In this document: positions 60,236 to 64,000 of the stretch, one piece after another
Position numbering within the stretch: position 1 is the first letter of the stretch
How the letters are laid out: each line of letters begins with the position of its first letter
From: Anaeromassilibacillus sp. An250
Lineage (GTDB): Bacteria; Bacillota; Clostridia; Oscillospirales; Acutalibacteraceae
DNA length: 64,000 nt
Assembly: GCF_002159845.1 (NCBI RefSeq)
Contig: NZ_NFJK01000007.1
Coordinates: 62,001 to 126,000 of the forward strand
Direction of reading: 5' to 3'
Translations under genes and position numbers: made by a program
The notes under the pieces: generated by a model
What the model saw: only the letters and a program-made list of their open reading frames with translations
Database searches by the model: none
Told to the model about the DNA's origin: nothing

Positions 60236-60276
60236 TGCCGATGGTATACGATTCAGGAGAGAGGGATTGTGGGAAT

Positions 60277-60501
60277 ATGACGTTGGATGAATTGAAAATT
60301 GGTCAAAAATCCCGAATTCTTGCGGTAAATGGGCAGGGGGCTTTGCGCCGCCGTTTGCTGGACATGGGATTGACGCCGCATACGGAAGTCATGGTGCGCA
60401 AGGTAGCGCCCATGGGGGACCCGATTGAATTGCATTTGCGCGGTTATGAGTTGACGCTCCGCATCGAAGATGCGAAGAACATCGAAGTGGAGGAGGTATA
60501 A
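60277..60501 (+). CDS. feoA: Ferrous iron transport protein FeoA
   Basis: Small cytosolic SH3-like protein that assists FeoB. 74 residues: MTLDELKIGQKSRILAVNGQGALRRRLLDMGLTPHTEV is the typical FeoA pattern, ending in a beta-strand region with YELTLRIEDAKNIEV. The ATG at 60277 lies after AGGAGAGAGGGA; a frame extension to 60235 includes that site and would overlap the operator. It is 2 bases from feoB. Confidence 0.93.
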   Translation: MTLDELKIGQKSRILAVNGQGALRRRLLDMGLTPHTEVMVRKVAPMGDPIELHLRGYELTLRIEDAKNIEVEEV

Positions 60502-60503
60502 CC

Positions 60504-62507
60504 GTGATTTTTGCATTGGCTGGAAACCAAAACTGCGGAAAAACGACCCTGTTTAACCAGTTGACCGGCTCAAACCAACACGTCGGAAATTTTCCCGGCG
60601 TCACAGTGGAGAGCAAAGAGGGCGTGATCCGTGGCTATAAGGACGCTACGGTGGTAGACCTTCCAGGAATCTATTCCCTGTCGCCCTATACCGACGAAGA
60701 GATCGTCACACGCGACTTCCTTTTAAAAAATAAACCGGACGGGATTATCAACATCGTGGATGCAACCAATATCGAGCGCAACCTTTATTTGAGTATGCAG
60801 CTTATCGAGCTGCATATCCCGATGGTGATCGCCCTCAATATGATGGACGAAGTCCGGGCGAACGGCGGGACGATCAAGATCGATAAATTGCAGGAAGAGC
60901 TGGGCGTGCCGGTGGTCCCGATCTCGGCCAGCAAAAACGAGGGCATTGACGAATTGATCGAGACCGCTGTGCGGACCGCGCAAAACCGCCAATATCCACG
61001 GCGCCAAGATTTTTGTTCCGGCGCGGTACATAGGGCGATCCACTCCATTGCGCACCTTGTGGAGGACCACGCGGAACGCATCCAGACGCCGTCTCGGTTT
61101 GCTGCCACCAAACTGGTGGAGGGCGACGAGCCCATGTTGAACGCCTTGAACCTCTCGGACAACGAGAAGGACATGGTGGAGCACGCCGTCACGGAAATGG
61201 AACGCGAGCTCGATACCGACCGTGAAGCGGCCCTGGCCGATATGCGTTATACGTTTATCGACCGCCTTTGCGCCGACAGTGTGGTAAAATGCGGGGAAAG
61301 CAAAGAACATGCGCGCAGCGTAAAAATGGATAACCTTCTGACCAACAAATACTTGGCCATTCCGATTTTCCTTTTGATTATGCTGCTGATCTTCTGGCTG
61401 ACCTTTGGGGTTATCGGCAGCTTCTTGAGCGACCTGCTTTCCCAGGGCATTGATTTTGTCACAAATGTGGTCAGCGATGCGCTCACCGCTTATGGGATTA
61501 ATCCCGTGGTGCATTCCCTGGTGATCGACGGCGTTTTTGCGGGTGTGGGAAGCGTGCTCTCCTTTATTCCCACGATTGTGGTGCTGTTTTTCTTCCTTTC
61601 TATCTTGGAGGACAGCGGTTATATGGCGCGTGTAGCGTTTGTCATGGATAAACTCCTGCGCAAGATCGGCCTTTCCGGAAGAAGCTTTGTTCCGATGTTG
61701 ATTGGATTCGGCTGCTCGGTTCCTGCGATTATGGCGACGCGGACCCTGTCCAGCGAGCGGGACCGGAAGATGACGATTCTGCTCACCCCATTTATGAGCT
61801 GTTCGGCCAAGCTTCCCATTTATGGGATGATTACGATGGCGTTTTTCCCAAAGTATCGCGCACTGGTGATGATCGGGCTTTATGTGTTGGGAATGGTCGT
61901 CGGTGTTTTGATGGGGTTACTTCTGAAAAGGACGTTGTTCCACGGCAAGCCCGTGCCGTTTGTTATGGAACTTCCGAACTACCGGCTGCCCAGCCCCAAG
62001 AGTGTCGGCATGCTGCTGTGGGATAAGGCGAAGGACTTCTTGACCCGCGCCTTCACGGTGATCTTTGTTGCGACCATCATCATCTGGTTCTTGCAGAGCT
62101 TTGACGTCCGTTTAAATCCCGTTTCTGCAGGGGATGACAGCATGTTGGCGGGGATCGGCCGTTGGATTGCTCCCATTTTTGCGCCGCTTGGCTTTGGCGA
62201 TTGGCGCGCCTCCACCGCATTGCTCACGGGATTCAGCGCAAAGGAGGCGGTGGTCAGCACCTTTGCCGTCCTGACCGGCTCGAATACGGCAAATATGTCG
62301 GCCGCCCTCTCGTCCATCTTTACGCCGCTGACTGCGATTTCCTTTTTGGTATTTACCCTGCTTTATACCCCGTGCGTCGCGGCGATCAGCGCGGTCCGGC
62401 GTGAAATGAACAGTGGCAAAGCGGCGGTCGGCGTGGTGTTTTTGCAGACCGGCGTCGCGTGGGTGGTGGCCTTTATCGTCTATCATATCGGGCTGCTGTT
62501 TGTGTGA
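60504..62507 (+). CDS. feoB: Ferrous iron transporter FeoB
   Basis: Imports Fe2+ across the membrane. 667 residues: an N-terminal G domain (GNQNCGKTTLFNQLTG with the P-loop, VVDLPGIYSLSPYTDEE, ALNMMDE), a helical spacer, and a C-terminal membrane domain with two Gate repeats (LEDSGYMARVAFVMDKLLR, GFGCSVPAIMATRTL and later GFSAKEAVVSTFAVL). The start is GTG behind GGAGGAGGT, inside the end of feoA. It is followed by the small FeoB-associated peptide. Confidence 0.96.
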   Translation: MIFALAGNQNCGKTTLFNQLTGSNQHVGNFPGVTVESKEGVIRGYKDATVVDLPGIYSLSPYTDEEIVTRDFLLKNKPDGIINIVDATNIERNLYLSMQLIELHIPMVIALNMMDEVRANGGTIKIDKLQEELGVPVVPISASKNEGIDELIETAVRTAQNRQYPRRQDFCSGAVHRAIHSIAHLVEDHAERIQTPSRFAATKLVEGDEPMLNALNLSDNEKDMVEHAVTEMERELDTDREAALADMRYTFIDRLCADSVVKCGESKEHARSVKMDNLLTNKYLAIPIFLLIMLLIFWLTFGVIGSFLSDLLSQGIDFVTNVVSDALTAYGINPVVHSLVIDGVFAGVGSVLSFIPTIVVLFFFLSILEDSGYMARVAFVMDKLLRKIGLSGRSFVPMLIGFGCSVPAIMATRTLSSERDRKMTILLTPFMSCSAKLPIYGMITMAFFPKYRALVMIGLYVLGMVVGVLMGLLLKRTLFHGKPVPFVMELPNYRLPSPKSVGMLLWDKAKDFLTRAFTVIFVATIIIWFLQSFDVRLNPVSAGDDSMLAGIGRWIAPIFAPLGFGDWRASTALLTGFSAKEAVVSTFAVLTGSNTANMSAALSSIFTPLTAISFLVFTLLYTPCVAAISAVRREMNSGKAAVGVVFLQTGVAWVVAFIVYHIGLLFV

Positions 62508-62525
62508 CATCGAAAGGACGATTGT

Positions 62526-62684
62526 ATGCATGCGATTGATTTTGTCATTCTTGCGGTGATTTTTGTGTTGGTGGTTTTCGCAGCGCGTTACGCTTGGAAG
62601 CATCGGAACACCTGCTGTGGCAACTGTTCCGGCTGCTCGCACTACAACGCCTGTGAGAACGCTCACAAACCAGAAAAAGAATAG
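62526..62684 (+). CDS. FeoB-associated Cys-rich membrane protein
   Basis: 52 residues. One membrane helix (IDFVILAVIFVLVVFAARYAW) is followed by a cysteine-rich tail, CCGNCSGCSHYNAC, with five cysteines in a short span. This matches the FeoB-associated Cys-rich peptide (FeoB_associated, FeoB small partner) found after feoB in many Firmicutes. GAAAGGA lies upstream and the gap after feoB is 18 bases. The cysteines may hold iron or sense redox state; this is not shown by the sequence. Confidence 0.88.
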   Translation: MHAIDFVILAVIFVLVVFAARYAWKHRNTCCGNCSGCSHYNACENAHKPEKE

Positions 62685-62690
62685 CGCATA

Positions 62691-62730
62691 AAAACGGAGG
62701 GCCGCCCATGCATTGGACGGCCCTCCGCAG
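62691..62730. terminator. Bidirectional terminator between feo and udg
   Basis: CGGAGGGCCG (62695-62704) pairs perfectly with CGGCCCTCCG (62718-62727). On the minus strand TTTT follows; it lies between convergent genes. Confidence 0.8.
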
Positions 62731-62735
62731 CGTTG

Positions 62736-63308
62736 TTATTCCAGCGGGATACCGAGTTCGTCGATCTTCTCGCGCAATTTTAAAAAGTCTTCAAATGCGC
62801 CGGGCTTGCTGCTGGGGTTGCGCAGGAGCGCGGCCGGGTGCAGTGTCGCCATCATCCAGACGCCATTTTTTTCGGTAAACACGCCGTGTTCCCGCGTGAT
62901 TTTGAAGTCGGGCCGGATGAGCTTCATGGCGGCGATCCGGCCGAGGCAGACGATGATCTTCGGGCGGATGAGGTAGACCTGGTTGCGCAACCAGCCGATG
63001 CAGGTTTCCTGCTCTTCCGGGAGGGGATCGCGGTTTTGCGGGGGACGGCATTTCACGATGTTCGCAATATAGATGTTCTTTTGGCGGTTCAAGTCCACGG
63101 CGTCAAGCATCTTGTCCAGAAGCTGTCCACTGCGTCCGACGAACGGTTCCCCCTTTAGGTCCTCCTGTTCGCCCGGCCCTTCACCGATGAACAGGATTTT
63201 TGCTTTTTTGTTTCCAACGCCAAACACCAGGTTGGTCCGCCCGGAACACAAACCGCATTTTTGGCATCCCATGCAGGCGGCCTCCAACTCATCCCACGTC
63301 TGGTACAT
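62736..63308 (-). CDS. Type-4 uracil-DNA glycosylase (UDGa family)
   Basis: Removes uracil from DNA made by cytosine deamination. 190 residues. Iron-sulfur cysteines: CMGCQKC near residue 14, then KCRPPQ and ETCIGWL separated by 16 residues, the family-4 pattern. Catalytic motifs: GEGPGEQEDLKGEPFVGRSG and the C-terminal ATLHPAALLRNP. The start at 63308 follows GGGAGG. Divergent from pduL. Confidence 0.93.
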   Translation of the reverse strand: MYQTWDELEAACMGCQKCGLCSGRTNLVFGVGNKKAKILFIGEGPGEQEDLKGEPFVGRSGQLLDKMLDAVDLNRQKNIYIANIVKCRPPQNRDPLPEEQETCIGWLRNQVYLIRPKIIVCLGRIAAMKLIRPDFKITREHGVFTEKNGVWMMATLHPAALLRNPSSKPGAFEDFLKLREKIDELGIPLE

Positions 63309-63360
63309 GCTTTTCCTCCCTCTGTGATGGATTTCCACTCCATTTCGTATGTTTCAAATT

Positions 63361-63369
63361 ATTATAGCA
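63361..63369 (-). promoter_or_regulatory. Extended -10 promoter of the uracil-DNA glycosylase gene
   Basis: On the minus strand TGC followed by TATAAT (63361-63366 is the -10). The -35 match is poor, as often with extended -10 sites. Confidence 0.5.
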
Positions 63370-63402
63370 CGAAATATTCCCCAGGAAAAGAAGGGAATTC
63401 CG

Positions 63403-63431
63403 TTGAATTTTCTTGCGTCCTGCGGTACAAT
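63403..63431 (+). promoter_or_regulatory. Promoter of pduL
   Basis: TTGAAT (63403-63408), a 17-base spacer and TACAAT (63426-63431), about 60 bases before the ATG. Confidence 0.65.
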
Positions 63432-63496
63432 AAAGCCATAACCCATTGCTTTAAAAGGCAAGCTGCTTATTTAATAAGATTTAGGAGATGGATGCT

Positions 63497-64000
63497 ATGA
63501 AAATTATGGTAGAAACTTCCGCGCGTCATGTGCATTTGACGCAGGAGCATTTGGATATTCTGTTTGGAAAAGGTTATGCGCTCACGCCGAAGAAGGATCT
63601 GTCCCAGCCGGGCCAGTTTGCCTGCGTAGAGAAAGTGGAAGTGGTTGGCCCCAAGGGTTCGCTGAAGATGTCCATCCTCGGACCGGTCCGTCCGGAGACG
63701 CAGATCGAGATCTCCAAGACGGAGACCCGTACTCTGGGCATCGATGCGCCGCTGCGCATGTCCGCCGATCTGGAGGGCACGCCGGGCTGCAAGATCATCG
63801 GGCCGAAGGGCGAAATCACCGTCGATAAGGGCGTCATCGTTGCAAAGCGCCATGCCCACTTTACGCCGGACGACGCAAAGGTCTTTGGGGTGACCGATGG
63901 CCAGGCGATCCAGATCAAGCTGGACTACAATGGCCGCTCGTTGATCTTCGGCGATGTGATTGCGCGCGTCAGCAAGACGGCTGGCTTGGCGGTGCATATT
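63497..64000 (+). CDS. pduL: Phosphate propanoyltransferase PduL, 3' end cut by window edge
   Basis: Exchanges acyl-CoA and acyl-phosphate; unrelated to Pta in fold but with the same chemistry. 168 codons are present and the frame stays open at the edge; the family is about 180-215 residues, so a short C-terminus is missing. Zinc-binding motifs are ETSARHVHLTQEHLD near the start and VAKRHAHFTPDDAK in the second half, plus MSILGPVRPETQIEIS. GGAGATGG precedes the ATG. No microcompartment shell gene is visible, so it may be a housekeeping phosphotransacetylase. Its right neighbour is outside the window. Confidence 0.92.
   Translation, partial: MKIMVETSARHVHLTQEHLDILFGKGYALTPKKDLSQPGQFACVEKVEVVGPKGSLKMSILGPVRPETQIEISKTETRTLGIDAPLRMSADLEGTPGCKIIGPKGEITVDKGVIVAKRHAHFTPDDAKVFGVTDGQAIQIKLDYNGRSLIFGDVIARVSKTAGLAVHI

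Noticed and set aside
1-64000. CRISPR arrays, rRNA, tRNA, prophage or insertion sequences
   Set aside because: Reading through both strands I saw no repeat-spacer arrays, cloverleaf or rRNA-like stretches, and no transposase, integrase or phage structural motifs among the ORFs. A tRNA or Rfam scan would settle small cases.

Overview
The window looks like a chromosomal segment of a GC-rich, endospore-forming Clostridia (Firmicutes), most likely from the Oscillospirales/Ruminococcaceae. That placement is inferred from four things: AddAB instead of RecBCD, a gerA-gerB-gerC germination operon, a YetF/DUF4363 pair typical of sporeformers, and a Firmicutes-style infC-rpmI-rplT leader. Genes are dense and mostly housekeeping. 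I saw no rRNA, tRNA, CRISPR array, prophage or insertion sequence.

Layout. Bases 1-25,650 form one long plus-strand block: addB (cut by the left edge)-addA, infC-rpmI-rplT behind a structured leader, a TrmH-type methyltransferase, dprA, topA, trmFO, plsX, rnc, an Elp3-like radical SAM gene, smc, ftsY, rdgB, a GNAT gene, yhbY, nadD, yqeK, rsfS and leuS. Many of these overlap or sit a few bases apart. An AT-rich island follows (about 25,730-26,205) with its own promoter, two very small membrane-peptide ORFs and an 18-bp-stem terminator. Bases 26.2-39.2 kb are mixed in strand: DUF1294 and zinc-ribbon proteins, a secreted GHL10-type glycosidase, mtaB, an HPr-like protein, an ABC-F ATPase, a helical protein of unknown function, a TIM-barrel isomerase, nrdR, a methyltransferase, a PASTA pseudokinase, yebC and pyrB with an added zinc tail.

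Bases 39.4-43.7 kb hold a two-gene form of the large 2-hydroxyacyl-CoA dehydratase activase-like protein. Bases 43.8-48.7 kb hold the ger operon, divergent from yetF-DUF4363. Bases 48.9-53.1 kb are minus strand: an amidohydrolase, rpsF-ssb-rpsR, galU and a zinc-finger membrane protein. Bases 53.4-57.5 kb hold the fructose PTS operon fruR-fruK-fruA followed by ptsH. The right end has an M29 aminopeptidase, L-lactate dehydrogenase, the iron-uptake cluster feoA-feoB-FeoB-associated peptide, a type-4 uracil-DNA glycosylase and a partial pduL.

How the parts connect. The fru genes, HPr, LDH and PduL point to a fermentative, sugar-using anaerobe. The feo cluster has a sigma-A promoter with a DtxR/IdeR-like element at the start site. 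Most notable are two HPr paralogues that have each lost the phosphosite the other keeps, a membrane pseudokinase with PASTA repeats, the micro-peptide island, and a PyrB that carries a PyrI-like zinc module.
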